Positions 17,857 to 26,655 of a stretch of DNA of 64,000 bases are shown one piece after another. The notes under the pieces were generated by a model. That model was not told the origin of the DNA and did no database searches. It saw only the letters and a list, made by a program, of their open reading frames with translations. The first letter of the stretch is position 1. The number at the start of each line of letters is the position of its first letter. The position numbers were made by a program, and so were the translations under genes. The stretch spans positions 1,240,001-1,304,000 of the forward strand of contig NZ_CP046315.1 of assembly GCF_009730335.1 (NCBI RefSeq). Direction: 5' to 3'. This DNA comes from Schaalia odontolytica. GTDB taxonomy: Bacteria; Actinomycetota; Actinomycetes; Actinomycetales; Actinomycetaceae.

Positions 17857-18503
17857 CGCAGGTCCTCTAGCTCCGCGGTGTCCGCATCGGGTACAAGGAG
17901 CAGGAGCTCGTCGGAGGCCTCGAACACGTCGTCGGTGCTCGGCGTGATCGGACGGCCGTCGCGCAGGAGCGCGGCGAGGACCGAACGGGCCGGTAGCTGC
18001 AGAGAATGGACGCGCTTGCCCACAACCGGGGAATCCTCCGGCAGGATGAGCGCGTGCATCGACACGGCGGCCGTGTTGAAGGAGAACAGGCGCACCGGTA
18101 CGCCCACCGACACCGCCTCTTCGACAAGGGAGGTCATGATGCGCGGCGTCGACACGGACACATCCACGCCCCACGCCTGATCGAACAGCCACTCGTTCTT
18201 CGGGTTGTTCAGGCGCGCGACCACGCGGGGGACCGCGAACTCAGTCTTCGCCAGCAGGGAGATCACCAGATTCGCCTTGTCGTCGCCGGTCGCGGCGACC
18301 ATGACGTCGGCCTCGGCCACGCCCGCGTCGCGCAGCGCGTCAGGCGAGCACGCGTCGGCGAGCACCCAGTCCGCGTCGGCCACGGACGAGATGCGCAGCT
18401 TCTCAGGCATATTGTCGATCAGGGTGATGTCGTGGCCGTGAGCGAGCAGCTCCAGGGCGACGCTGCGGCCCACCGATCCGGCTCCGGCAATCACAATCTT
18501 CAT
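17799..18503 (-). CDS. ceoC: TrkA-family potassium uptake regulatory protein, CeoC-like
   Basis: This 234-residue cytoplasmic RCK subunit has an N-terminal Rossmann NAD-binding fold (MKIVIAGAGSVGRSVALELL, GxGxxG at about residues 7-12, LIDNMPEKL) and a C-terminal TrkA_C domain (GKRVHSLQLPARSVLAALLRD, about 150-215). It would gate or stabilise a potassium transporter in response to nucleotides. I choose ATG 18503 because GGAGG lies 7 nt upstream; GTG 18509 overlaps the preceding stop. It is the second gene after CeoB. The last 20 residues are acidic and overlap the end of the DUF3159 gene on the other strand. Confidence 0.87.
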   Translation of the reverse strand: MKIVIAGAGSVGRSVALELLAHGHDITLIDNMPEKLRISSVADADWVLADACSPDALRDAGVAEADVMVAATGDDKANLVISLLAKTEFAVPRVVARLNNPKNEWLFDQAWGVDVSVSTPRIMTSLVEEAVSVGVPVRLFSFNTAAVSMHALILPEDSPVVGKRVHSLQLPARSVLAALLRDGRPITPSTDDVFEASDELLLLVPDADTAELEDLRQLVASPVSEESEDEDTEE

Positions 18504-18505
18504 GC

Positions 18506-19171
18506 TCACACCTCCGTCTTGGGCGGGTTAGCCAACTGGTCGCGCAGCTGCGCGGTTTCGGTCCCGTTGATCGCGAAGTACAGCTGATCGTGCTCCTGGA
18601 CCACGAGGTCCGGCGACGCTGTGCGGATGGATCCCAAGCGGGATGTGAAGACGACGCGACAGCCCGTGAGCTCCTCGACGGCCTGGAAGCTCAGGCCGTA
18701 CCAGGCGGGGGAGGGCGTCGCATTGACGAGGCCGACCGCGCCGGTCGGGTGGGACCAGATGAGCGACGCGTCCGGAGGGAGCAGGCGGCGCATCACCGAC
18801 TCGGCGGTGCGCTGCACCGAGGCGACCGTCGGAATCCCGAGGCGTTCGTACAGATAGGCGCGCGTGGGGTCGTAGATGCGTGCGACCACGTGCTCGACGT
18901 GAAAGACCTCACGTGCGACGCGCGCGGCGATAATGTTCGAGTTATCACCCGATGAGACGGCCGCAAACGCGTACGCGTCCTTAATGTTCGCTTGACGCAG
19001 GCAGTCGCGGTCCATGCCCACGCCCGTCACGCGACGACCGGAAAAGTCCGGGGAGAGGCGAGAGAAAGCCTTGGAATCCTGGTCAATAACCGCCACGGAA
19101 TGACCCGCGGCGTCCAACGTCGATGCCAGGCGAGCGCCGACGCGCCCGCAACCCATGATCACAAAGTGCAC
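18506..19171 (-). CDS. ceoB: TrkA-family potassium uptake regulatory protein, CeoB-like
   Basis: This 221-residue RCK/TrkA protein has a Rossmann domain (HFVIMGCGRVGARLASTLDA, then VIDQDSKAFSRLSPDF) and a TrkA_C domain toward the end (GLSFQAVEELTGCRVVFTSR). GTG 19171 gives the N-terminus typical of CeoB; a TTG start 9 nt upstream is possible but unlikely. It forms a pair with CeoC (stop within 6 nt of the CeoC start). It is transcribed away from a KimA-like potassium transporter gene that begins 90 bp away. No TrkH/TrkG pore gene is visible in the window. Confidence 0.87.
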   Translation of the reverse strand: MHFVIMGCGRVGARLASTLDAAGHSVAVIDQDSKAFSRLSPDFSGRRVTGVGMDRDCLRQANIKDAYAFAAVSSGDNSNIIAARVAREVFHVEHVVARIYDPTRAYLYERLGIPTVASVQRTAESVMRRLLPPDASLIWSHPTGAVGLVNATPSPAWYGLSFQAVEELTGCRVVFTSRLGSIRTASPDLVVQEHDQLYFAINGTETAQLRDQLANPPKTEV

Positions 19172-19247
19172 GACTACCAAACTACTCCGGTCCTCGCGTA
19201 ATAGCCATGCGTGCGCTTAGGCGCTGCCACTGTCAGGCTCGGTGGAC

Positions 19248-19261
19248 TACGCTTAACATCC
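19248..19261 (+). promoter_or_regulatory. Candidate leaderless promoter for the KimA-like transporter
   Basis: TACGCT (19248-19253) is followed by 8 nt and then GTG 19262, with no ribosome-binding site. The 90-bp gap to ceoB is too short to hold a c-di-AMP (ydaO-type) riboswitch plus two promoters. Confidence 0.35.
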
Positions 19262-21340
19262 GTGACGAACTTGTTGGCCTACGCAAAGCGCGTGCTCATC
19301 GGGCGCCCGATGCGATCGGACGCGATGGGCCACCAGCTTCTCCCCAAACGAATCGCCCTGCCGATCTTCGCGTCGGACGCTCTGTCGTCCGTCGCCTACG
19401 CGCCGGACGAAGTCCTCCTCACCCTTGCGCTCGCCGGTTCGATGGCCGCGCTTCAGTCCGTGTGGGTGGGCGTCGTCGTCGCGATCGTGCTCGCGGTCGT
19501 GGTCGCGTCGTACCGTCAGACGGTGCACGCCTACCCATCGGGCGGTGGCGATTACGAGGTCGTTACCACGAACCTGGGCCGTTCCTGGGGCCTGCTCGTG
19601 GCCTCGGCGCTGCTGGTCGACTACATCCTGACGGTAGCCGTCTCGATTTCGTCGGGAGCCAGCTACATCACGACGGCCGTCCCGGCCCTCCTCGGCTATG
19701 AGGTGCCGATCGCGGTCGCGCTCGTTGTCATCCTTGCCACCCTGAACCTGCGCGGCACGCGCGAGGCCGGTGGCGCATTCGCCGTGCCCACCTACCTGTA
19801 CATGGGGGCAATTGGCCTGATGGTCGTCGTTGGCTTCGCGAAGATGGCCACGGGATACCTCGGTGAGTCGCCCACGGCCGCCTACGACCTCGTGACCGCT
19901 CCTGGCAACGCCGACGGCCTGGCAGGGCTCGCGGGAGCCTTCCTGCTCATGCGCGCCTTCTCCTCGGGCTGCGCCGCACTCACCGGCGTCGAGGCCATCT
20001 CCAACGGCGTGCCCATGTTCCGCCGCCCTAAGTCCCGCAACGCGGCGACCACGCTGGCGATGCTCGGTCTGATTGCCGCCTCGATGATGATCTCGATCCT
20101 CGTGCTGGCGCGTGCGACCGGCGTGAAGATCGTCGACGACGCCGCAACCCAGCTGACCTACCAGGGCGCGCCCGTCCCGGAGAACACGCCCATCGACCCG
20201 GCGATCTCGCAGATCGCCTCCGCAGTGTTCGGTCAGGGATCGATTCTCTTCATCCTCATCACCGTCGTCACAGGCTTCATCCTGGTGCTCGCTGGAAACA
20301 CGGCGTTCAACGGCTTCCCGACGCTGGCATCCGTCCTGTCGCGCGATTCCTTCCTGCCCCACCAGATGGTGCGCCGCGGCGACCGCCTGTCGTACTCGAA
20401 CGGTATCGTCGTCCTGACCGTCGCCGCGATCGCGCTGATCGTCGGCTTCGAGGCACAGACGACGCGCCTCATCCAGCTCTACGTCGTCGGAGTCTTCATC
20501 TCCTTCACACTCTCGCAGCTGGGCATGATCAAGCACTGGAACCGGCAGCTGCGTTCGCGCCAGTCCGGCCAGGAGCGCATGGCGGTCCTGCGCTCGCGCG
20601 CCGTCAACATTGTCGGCTTCATGATGACCGGCCTCGTGCTCATCATCGTCCTGGCCACGAAGTTCACGCACGGCGCGTGGATCACCCTGCTCATGATCGC
20701 GATCGTGTTTGGCATCCAGATCTCGATCCATCACCACTACGAGACGGTCCGCTCGCAGCTGCGCGTGGACGACTGGAATGCGCGCCGCGCCCTGCCGACC
20801 CGCGTGCGTGCCCTCGTCCTCGTGTCCTCCCTGTCGCGCCCCGCCATGCGAGCGATCGCGGCGGCTCGTGCGTCCTCGCCGACGTCGATCGAGCTCGTCT
20901 CCGTCGTCGAGGATGACGAGGAAGAGAACAAGATCCTGCGCCAGTGGAAGGCCTCCGGCGTTCCCGTGCCGCTGACGCTCCTATCCGCGCCCTACCGAGA
21001 CATCGCCTCGGTGATCCTGCAGTATGTGCGCGGGCGCCGTCGCGCGATGCCCACCGAAATGCTTGTGGTCTACATGCCGCAGTTCCTTGTCACCCACTGG
21101 TGGGAGAACATCGTGCACAACCAGTCGGCCCTGCGCCTACGAGCCGCACTCCTCGGTGTTCCCGGCGTGGTGATTACCGTCGTCCCGTGGCAGCTCGGCG
21201 AGGATGACGTCGTGGAAGGCCGTCAGCGCGTCAATGACCCGTTCTCGCGGGTCGTAGCGCCGGCCTCCGGTGACTCGAAGTCCCGTACCGAGCAGCCCGG
21301 CACCACTCGCAGCGAAAGCCCCACCGAGGAGAACGCATGA
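19262..21340 (+). CDS. KimA-like APC-superfamily potassium transporter
   Basis: This 692-residue protein has a 12-helix APC core (about residues 35-480) followed by a soluble domain of about 200 residues. Segments such as LIGRPMRSDAMGHQLLPKR, SSVAYAPDEVLLTLALAG, VDYILTVAVSISSGASYITT, RAFSSGCAALTGVEAISNG, FTLSQLGMIKHWNRQL and the C-terminal HNQSALRLRAALL match my recollection of Bacillus KimA closely. KimA is a high-affinity proton/potassium symporter regulated by c-di-AMP through its soluble domain. I chose GTG 19262 because it gives the family N-terminus. The neighbours, two RCK proteins, support a potassium role. Generic annotation would be amino-acid permease, which I think is less likely. 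The stop overlaps the next gene by 4 nt. Confidence 0.8.
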   Translation: MTNLLAYAKRVLIGRPMRSDAMGHQLLPKRIALPIFASDALSSVAYAPDEVLLTLALAGSMAALQSVWVGVVVAIVLAVVVASYRQTVHAYPSGGGDYEVVTTNLGRSWGLLVASALLVDYILTVAVSISSGASYITTAVPALLGYEVPIAVALVVILATLNLRGTREAGGAFAVPTYLYMGAIGLMVVVGFAKMATGYLGESPTAAYDLVTAPGNADGLAGLAGAFLLMRAFSSGCAALTGVEAISNGVPMFRRPKSRNAATTLAMLGLIAASMMISILVLARATGVKIVDDAATQLTYQGAPVPENTPIDPAISQIASAVFGQGSILFILITVVTGFILVLAGNTAFNGFPTLASVLSRDSFLPHQMVRRGDRLSYSNGIVVLTVAAIALIVGFEAQTTRLIQLYVVGVFISFTLSQLGMIKHWNRQLRSRQSGQERMAVLRSRAVNIVGFMMTGLVLIIVLATKFTHGAWITLLMIAIVFGIQISIHHHYETVRSQLRVDDWNARRALPTRVRALVLVSSLSRPAMRAIAAARASSPTSIELVSVVEDDEEENKILRQWKASGVPVPLTLLSAPYRDIASVILQYVRGRRRAMPTEMLVVYMPQFLVTHWWENIVHNQSALRLRAALLGVPGVVITVVPWQLGEDDVVEGRQRVNDPFSRVVAPASGDSKSRTEQPGTTRSESPTEENA

Positions 21341-22686
21341 GCCCCCGCCCGTCCCGCCGTCGTCCCTCTCCGCGCCGTCGCACCGCAGCCGTGCAGCCCC
21401 GCGAGGGGATCGGCGAGATCCTCCAGTTGACCGTCGGCGAGCCCGCACACGGAGGCGCGTGCGTCGCACGCGACGAGAGCGGGCGTGTTGTCTTCGTACG
21501 CCACGCGGCACCTGGTGAGATTGTCCGCGCGCGGGTGACCGCCGTCCAGAAGAAGCTCGCGTGGGCGGATGCCATCGAGGTCGTCGAGGCCTCGGCCGAC
21601 CGCGTTGAGTCCGTCTGGCCCCAGGCTGGTCCGGGAGGCGTCGGCGGCGGGGAGCTCGCGCACTTGACGCCCGCCGCACAGCGCGACTGGAAATCCCGCG
21701 TGATTGCCGGGCAGCTGCGCCGCGTGGGCGGAGAAGCCCTGTCCGATGCCGTGGAAGCCCTCGGTGGAGTGCATGTCGCTCCCGCGCCGGGCGATGAGGA
21801 TGCGAACGATCCGCTGACCGGTCGCCGCTCTCGCATTGACGTCGTTATCGACGCGGATGGGCGCGCAGGCATGCACGAGTTCCGTGGCCGCCGCGTCATC
21901 GCGCTCGAGGACATGCCGCTGGCTGTGCCCGCGATCCGCGAGCTTGGACTTTTCGATGAGGACACGCCGTGGCGTCGCCTGTGGAAGCCGGGTGACCGCG
22001 TGCGCGCGGTGGCCCCCTCCGGCGGCGATCCCGTCGTCCTGATCGGCGAGGACACGTACGCCACCGACGGCCTGCGCATCGACGCCGACGTGTTGCGCTG
22101 GAACGTGCCCGTCGGCTCCGGCGTCGAGTCGTACTACGTGCGGCCCTCCGGTTTCTGGCAGACGCACGTGCGCGGCGCCGAGGTGCTCGCGAATGCCGTG
22201 CTGGCTGCTGCTTTCGGCGCAGGCGAGGCTGGGGCTGGTCGCGCGGTCATGGAGCTGTACTCGGGTGCTGGCCTGTTCTCCGTGCCGCTCGCGCGCGCCG
22301 TCGGCGAGTCGGGGCGCGTCGTGACGCTCGAGGGTGACGAGGGCGCCGTGCGTGACGCCGGCGAGAACCTCGCGGCCTTCGACTGGGTGGACGCGTTCGC
22401 CGGAAACGTGGATCGCGAGGGTGTTGTCGACCTGTCTGGCCAGCTGAGTGCCGTGCCGGACGTCGTCGTGGCGGATCCGCCGCGCGCCGGTGCGGGTGCC
22501 GAGGTGTGCGAGGCGATCGCCGCCACGGGTGCCCCTCGCGTCGTCCTGGTGTCCTGCGACCCGGCGGCGGGCGCACGCGACCTGCGCACCCTCACCGAGG
22601 ACGGATACCAGCTCGAATCGCTGCAGGCATGGGACCTCTTCCCGCACACCCACCACGTGGAGATGGTCTCTGTCCTGAGCCGCTAG
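21337..22686 (+). CDS. Class I SAM-dependent RNA (uracil-C5) methyltransferase with TRAM domain
   Basis: This 449-residue enzyme of the RlmC/RlmD/TrmA family makes 5-methyluridine in rRNA or tRNA. It has a TRAM domain at about residues 25-85 (VGEPAHGGACVARDESG...VFVRHAAPGE). The SAM-binding site is MELYSGAGLFSVPLARAVG near 305, DPPRAGAG is near 381, and the catalytic Cys is in VLVSCDPAAGARDL near 408. The iron-sulfur cysteines of E. coli RlmD are absent: the equivalent stretch WPQAGPGGVGGGELAHL contains none. ATGA overlap couples it to the transporter gene. Its stop TAG overlaps the convergent ClC gene's stop within a CTAG. The target nucleotide is not predictable. Confidence 0.87.
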   Translation: MSPRPSRRRPSPRRRTAAVQPREGIGEILQLTVGEPAHGGACVARDESGRVVFVRHAAPGEIVRARVTAVQKKLAWADAIEVVEASADRVESVWPQAGPGGVGGGELAHLTPAAQRDWKSRVIAGQLRRVGGEALSDAVEALGGVHVAPAPGDEDANDPLTGRRSRIDVVIDADGRAGMHEFRGRRVIALEDMPLAVPAIRELGLFDEDTPWRRLWKPGDRVRAVAPSGGDPVVLIGEDTYATDGLRIDADVLRWNVPVGSGVESYYVRPSGFWQTHVRGAEVLANAVLAAAFGAGEAGAGRAVMELYSGAGLFSVPLARAVGESGRVVTLEGDEGAVRDAGENLAAFDWVDAFAGNVDREGVVDLSGQLSAVPDVVVADPPRAGAGAEVCEAIAATGAPRVVLVSCDPAAGARDLRTLTEDGYQLESLQAWDLFPHTHHVEMVSVLSR

Positions 22687-24524
22687 CGGATTCTTCTGCG
22701 CTCCTGCATGCGCGAGCCCCACGACGTCTGCGTGCGGGCCTCGATCGCGCGGCGCTGATCGCGGTACATGCGATCCACCAGGTCGCGCTCGGACACCCAT
22801 CCGACGACTCGGCGATCCGCATCCACGACCGGCAAAGACTGCAGGCCCGTGCGCCGCAGCGCCCCGAGAACCTCGGACGGGGGAGCGGAGGCGGCCACGG
22901 CCTCATCAATGAGAGGCAAATCCGACAGGGGCGCGTCGAGCGATCCGTCCTCCTGCGTGAGCTCGGCCAGGCGCAGCGACGACACGAGTCCGATGAAACG
23001 TCGGTCGTCGTTCACGACGGGCAGCACCGTCTCCTTCGTGCGGCGCAGGGCGGCAATCGCTGACGCGGCGCTCGCCTCGCACGGGAGTGTCTCGGGAGCT
23101 TCCGTCATCCACTCGGAGGCCGCGCGGGTGCCGAGCAGCGTGCCCTCGACCGGGTCGTCGAGGACGTCGCCACGGCGGCGCAGCTTCTCCGTGTAGATTG
23201 TCGCGCGCGTCAGGAACCGCGAGGCACCCGTCGCGATCACGACCGCGAGCATCATCGGCAGGATCAGCGAGAACTGGCCGGTCATCTCCACGATGATGAG
23301 GACCGCCGTCATCGGGGCACGCGCGGCACCCGCGAAGGCGGCTCCCATGCCCACCACGGCAAACACGCCGACGGGAGAATCCGACAGAGGCGAGATGACG
23401 TCTCCGAAGGCGGCGCCCGCCATTGCGCCGATGAACAGCGTGGGCGCGAAGACACCGCCCGAACCGCCCATGCCAATGGTGAACGACGTGAACACAGCGC
23501 GGCCCAGCATGAGGGCCAGCAGGAACGCGATCGAGTAACTCCCCGCGATCGCCTCCTCCTCAAGCGGATAACCCGAGCCGAACATGTACGGGAAAGCAAC
23601 GAGAGCTGCGCCGAGGGCGAGGCCGAGCACGCCCGGACGCGCCCACTCGGGCAGGTGCGTGCGAGCCCACAGCCAGTCGATCGCGTCCTCCGAGGCGTAC
23701 AGGAGCTTGGAGAAGCCGAGCCCGCACAGCCCCGCGACGAGGCCGAGGAGCGCCACCCACCAGATGTCCGACATCGACGCGAAGATCAGGTTGTCGGCGA
23801 CGCGAATGACCATCTCGTCGCCCTGCAGGATGCGCGCGACCACCGAGGATGTGACGGCTGACAGCACGACGAAGCCGAAGGTCTCGGCCGTGAACTCGAC
23901 GAGGATCACCTCGAGGGCGAACACCGCGCCCGCGAGGGGAGCATGGAACGTGGCCGCAATGCCGGCCGCCGACCCGCACGAGGCCAACAGGACCACGCGG
24001 GAGACGGGCATACGCAGCCACGAAGCGATGGTGGATCCCAGCGACGCGCCCACCTGCACGATTGGGCCTTCGCGTCCCGCGGACCCGCCCGAGCCGATGG
24101 TCAGGGCCGAGGCCAGGATCTTGACGATGGCGACGCGCCCCGGGATGCGCCCACCCTTACGGCGCACCGCGAGCATCACCTCGGGGATACCGTGTCCCTT
24201 TGCCGAGGGCGCGAAACGCTGGATGAGCGGCCCGTACAGCAGGCCGGCGATGGCGGGGGAGAGAAGTAGGAAGAGCCACGGCGGCCAGCCCCACACCCCG
24301 TGCGGCTGGCCGACGTGGGTCGTGTATTCGTCGAAGCCGGTGGACACCCACGTCCACGCGCGAATCGCGAGGTTAAAGACGACGGCTGCCGCGCCGACGA
24401 CTGCGCCAACGAGTGCGGCGGCCACGCCGAGCAGGGAACGATGCGCGGCGACCGCATGGCCGACGCGCAAGCGAGTCCCCGTAGCCGGTTCCTCTGGCTG
24501 CGGGGACTGACTCAGGGGTGTCAC
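22683..24524 (-). CDS. ClC-family chloride channel/transporter with CBS domains
   Basis: This 613-residue protein has a ClC membrane core (about residues 25-440) and two C-terminal CBS domains (about 478-600). Ion-path motifs are GSGGSAGREGPIVQVGAS (gating Glu in GREGP, about 136-153) and GGSGGVFAPTLFIGAMAG (about 350). The CBS pair contains VLPVVNDDRRFIGLVS and SLPVVDADRRVVGWVSERD and probably senses adenine nucleotides. GTG 24524 overlaps the stop of the upstream peptidase by 4 nt (GTGA). A longer frame to 24605 would run into that peptidase. Whether it is a channel or a chloride/proton exchanger is not decided here. Confidence 0.88.
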   Translation of the reverse strand: MTPLSQSPQPEEPATGTRLRVGHAVAAHRSLLGVAAALVGAVVGAAAVVFNLAIRAWTWVSTGFDEYTTHVGQPHGVWGWPPWLFLLLSPAIAGLLYGPLIQRFAPSAKGHGIPEVMLAVRRKGGRIPGRVAIVKILASALTIGSGGSAGREGPIVQVGASLGSTIASWLRMPVSRVVLLASCGSAAGIAATFHAPLAGAVFALEVILVEFTAETFGFVVLSAVTSSVVARILQGDEMVIRVADNLIFASMSDIWWVALLGLVAGLCGLGFSKLLYASEDAIDWLWARTHLPEWARPGVLGLALGAALVAFPYMFGSGYPLEEEAIAGSYSIAFLLALMLGRAVFTSFTIGMGGSGGVFAPTLFIGAMAGAAFGDVISPLSDSPVGVFAVVGMGAAFAGAARAPMTAVLIIVEMTGQFSLILPMMLAVVIATGASRFLTRATIYTEKLRRRGDVLDDPVEGTLLGTRAASEWMTEAPETLPCEASAASAIAALRRTKETVLPVVNDDRRFIGLVSSLRLAELTQEDGSLDAPLSDLPLIDEAVAASAPPSEVLGALRRTGLQSLPVVDADRRVVGWVSERDLVDRMYRDQRRAIEARTQTSWGSRMQERRRIR

Positions 24525-26521
24525 AGGTTTGCGATCTCCACGTGAACGGGGGCGTCGGTGGCGATGCCCCAGACGGTCCTGTAGAAGGCCAGCTCCGACT
24601 GCCACGCATCCTTGATGTTGATGGCCGAGCGGAAGCGGTGTCCCTCTCCCTGGTAGAGCTTGAGGGCGACCGCGTTGCCGTTGGCACGCAGTGCCTCGTA
24701 CATCTCCTGGGCCTGCGAGGCGGGAACGACCGGGTCGTCGGTGCCCTGCAGAAGCATGAGCGGTGCCTTAATGTCACCGACACGGTTGATGGGCGAGCGC
24801 TGCGCCCACACCGGGTCTGAGGTGTCATCGGTGCCGAGCAGAATCGCGTCGTAGTGCGACTCGAACTTGTGGCTGGTTTCCTTCAACTTCACCAGGTCGG
24901 CGATGCCCGAGAACGACGCGCCGGCGGTGAACACATCGGAGGACGCAAGCGCGTTGAGCACCGTGAAGCCACCGGAGGAACGACCACGGATCGCGATTCG
25001 CTTTGGATCGACGCGGCCAAGATCGATGAGGTACTGAGCGCCGTCGACGCAGTCCTGAACGTCCATGACGCCCCAGTTGCCGTTGATGCGCTCACGGTAG
25101 GGACGGCCGAAAGACGTTGACCCGCGGAAGTTCACGTCCAGAACTGCGAAGCCTCGGCTGGTCCAGTACTGGAAGGGCACCTGCAGGCCGGGGCGGGCTG
25201 CTTCAGTCGGTCCACCGTGCACGTTGACGATGAGCGGGGGCAGCTCGCCCTCGGGGGCGGCGAACTCGGGGTTCACGGGCGCGTAGTAGAAGCCATGAGC
25301 CTCCTCGCCGTCCGAGGTCTTCCACGTGAGCATCTCAGCCGTGGAGACGAGGGCGGTGGGCACCTCGGCCTCCGACGAGGGACGCAAAACCTTGGTCTTG
25401 CCGCGCGACACTTCGATGATCGCGGGAGTGTGCGTCGCGGAATCCGCGAGGAAGACGACGCGCCCGTCCGCTGCAGCGACGTTACCGATTGGCCACCAGC
25501 CGGTCGCCCACTCCTCGGCCATGCCGTTGTCGATGCGCACGGTACCGACGTGCCAGACCTGGTCCTCGGCCCACGAGCACACGAGGTAGTCGTTGTCGTA
25601 GTTGTCGTAGGAGTGCAGGCCGAGCTTCCAGTGCGGGTGCGAGAACGCGTGAGGTCCCGGGTGCAGCGCGCGAGTGCGCAGACGCGAGGTCCAGGCGTTC
25701 GGGTCCTCGCCTTCCTTCCACACGAAGCCCTGGGTGCGGTACAGGTTTGCCCAGCCAGAGGAGTCATCCACGTGGATGAGATCGCCGTCGAGCGTCCATC
25801 GCGGCTCATAGACGCACACGCCCGGGCGATCCACCAGGACGACCTCCTGATCGATGGTGCCCTCGAAGGTCAGGGATGCGACGCGCAGCTGAGAGTACGT
25901 CCACGGCATGTTCGGGTGGTTCCACGTGATCCAGGCGATCTTGGTGCCGTCGGGGGAGACCGTCGGAGCCTGAGCGAAGTCGGTGCCCTCGAACACCGTG
26001 ATGATCGCGCTGTCGTCGCGGGCGGCGGATCCATCGAGAGGGATAGCGACAATCTTGTTGACGGGCTCGCCCGGGGCAGAGTGGTCCTCGGCCACCGCGT
26101 ACACGAGGTCGCGCACGTCGGCGATCCAGAAGTCGCCGTAGCGGACCTTCGACAGGGTCGTCAGGGGACGCACGACGCGGCGCGGATCGGCCGTATCAAA
26201 GGCGTAGACGCGGCCGTCTGTCTGATCGGAGAACACGATGACGCCGTGGTGAACGGCGTATGCCTTACCGCCGTACTCGTGCACCCGCGTGCCGACATCG
26301 GGCAGGCGGGAACCGTCGATGAGAGGCAGGACCTCGCCCGTTTCCCCCGTACCGCGATGGCGCAGCAGCGTCCCACGTCCGCCCTGGAGCGGATGTCCCT
26401 CCACCCAGTAGGTGTCGGGTCCGTCGACGCGAACCTGGGAGAGCGTGACCGAACGGGCAGTGAAAGAATCGCCCGAAATCGGGGACTTCCACAGGCCGTG
26501 GGGTGCGACGGTGACGGACAT
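24521..26521 (-). CDS. S9-family prolyl oligopeptidase-type peptidase
   Basis: This 666-residue serine peptidase has an N-terminal beta-propeller (about residues 20-400) gating a C-terminal alpha/beta-hydrolase domain. The triad is visible: Ser in IRGRSSGGFTVLNAL near residue 512, Asp in QGTDDPVVPASQ near 597, and His in YQGEGHRFRS near 624. There is no signal peptide, so it is probably cytoplasmic and degrades oligopeptides. AAGGAGG lies 4 nt before ATG 26521. The stop overlaps the ClC gene start. It is similar to dipeptidyl/acylaminoacyl peptidases; exact specificity is unknown. Confidence 0.88.
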   Translation of the reverse strand: MSVTVAPHGLWKSPISGDSFTARSVTLSQVRVDGPDTYWVEGHPLQGGRGTLLRHRGTGETGEVLPLIDGSRLPDVGTRVHEYGGKAYAVHHGVIVFSDQTDGRVYAFDTADPRRVVRPLTTLSKVRYGDFWIADVRDLVYAVAEDHSAPGEPVNKIVAIPLDGSAARDDSAIITVFEGTDFAQAPTVSPDGTKIAWITWNHPNMPWTYSQLRVASLTFEGTIDQEVVLVDRPGVCVYEPRWTLDGDLIHVDDSSGWANLYRTQGFVWKEGEDPNAWTSRLRTRALHPGPHAFSHPHWKLGLHSYDNYDNDYLVCSWAEDQVWHVGTVRIDNGMAEEWATGWWPIGNVAAADGRVVFLADSATHTPAIIEVSRGKTKVLRPSSEAEVPTALVSTAEMLTWKTSDGEEAHGFYYAPVNPEFAAPEGELPPLIVNVHGGPTEAARPGLQVPFQYWTSRGFAVLDVNFRGSTSFGRPYRERINGNWGVMDVQDCVDGAQYLIDLGRVDPKRIAIRGRSSGGFTVLNALASSDVFTAGASFSGIADLVKLKETSHKFESHYDAILLGTDDTSDPVWAQRSPINRVGDIKAPLMLLQGTDDPVVPASQAQEMYEALRANGNAVALKLYQGEGHRFRSAINIKDAWQSELAFYRTVWGIATDAPVHVEIANL

Positions 26522-26642
26522 AGTGCCTCCTTAAGCGGTACGGCGAGCCAACACCACCTATCTTAGTGCGCGCGCTTGTCGCCTGCGCGGGCCGAACGTA
26601 CCTGACATGCACTTTGATCTGTAGATGAGACGCTTCGGCAAC

Positions 26643-26655
26643 TACACTGGTTCTC
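26643..26655 (+). promoter_or_regulatory. Candidate leaderless promoter for dxs
   Basis: TACACT (26643-26648), then 7 nt, then ATG 26656. No Shine-Dalgarno sequence is visible before the start. This is a good actinobacterial TANNNT -10 box; the -35 region is not clear. Confidence 0.45.

Noticed and set aside
19181-19261. c-di-AMP (ydaO-type) riboswitch before the KimA-like gene
   Set aside because: Only about 90 bases separate the divergent genes, and the start appears leaderless, so there is no room for the aptamer.
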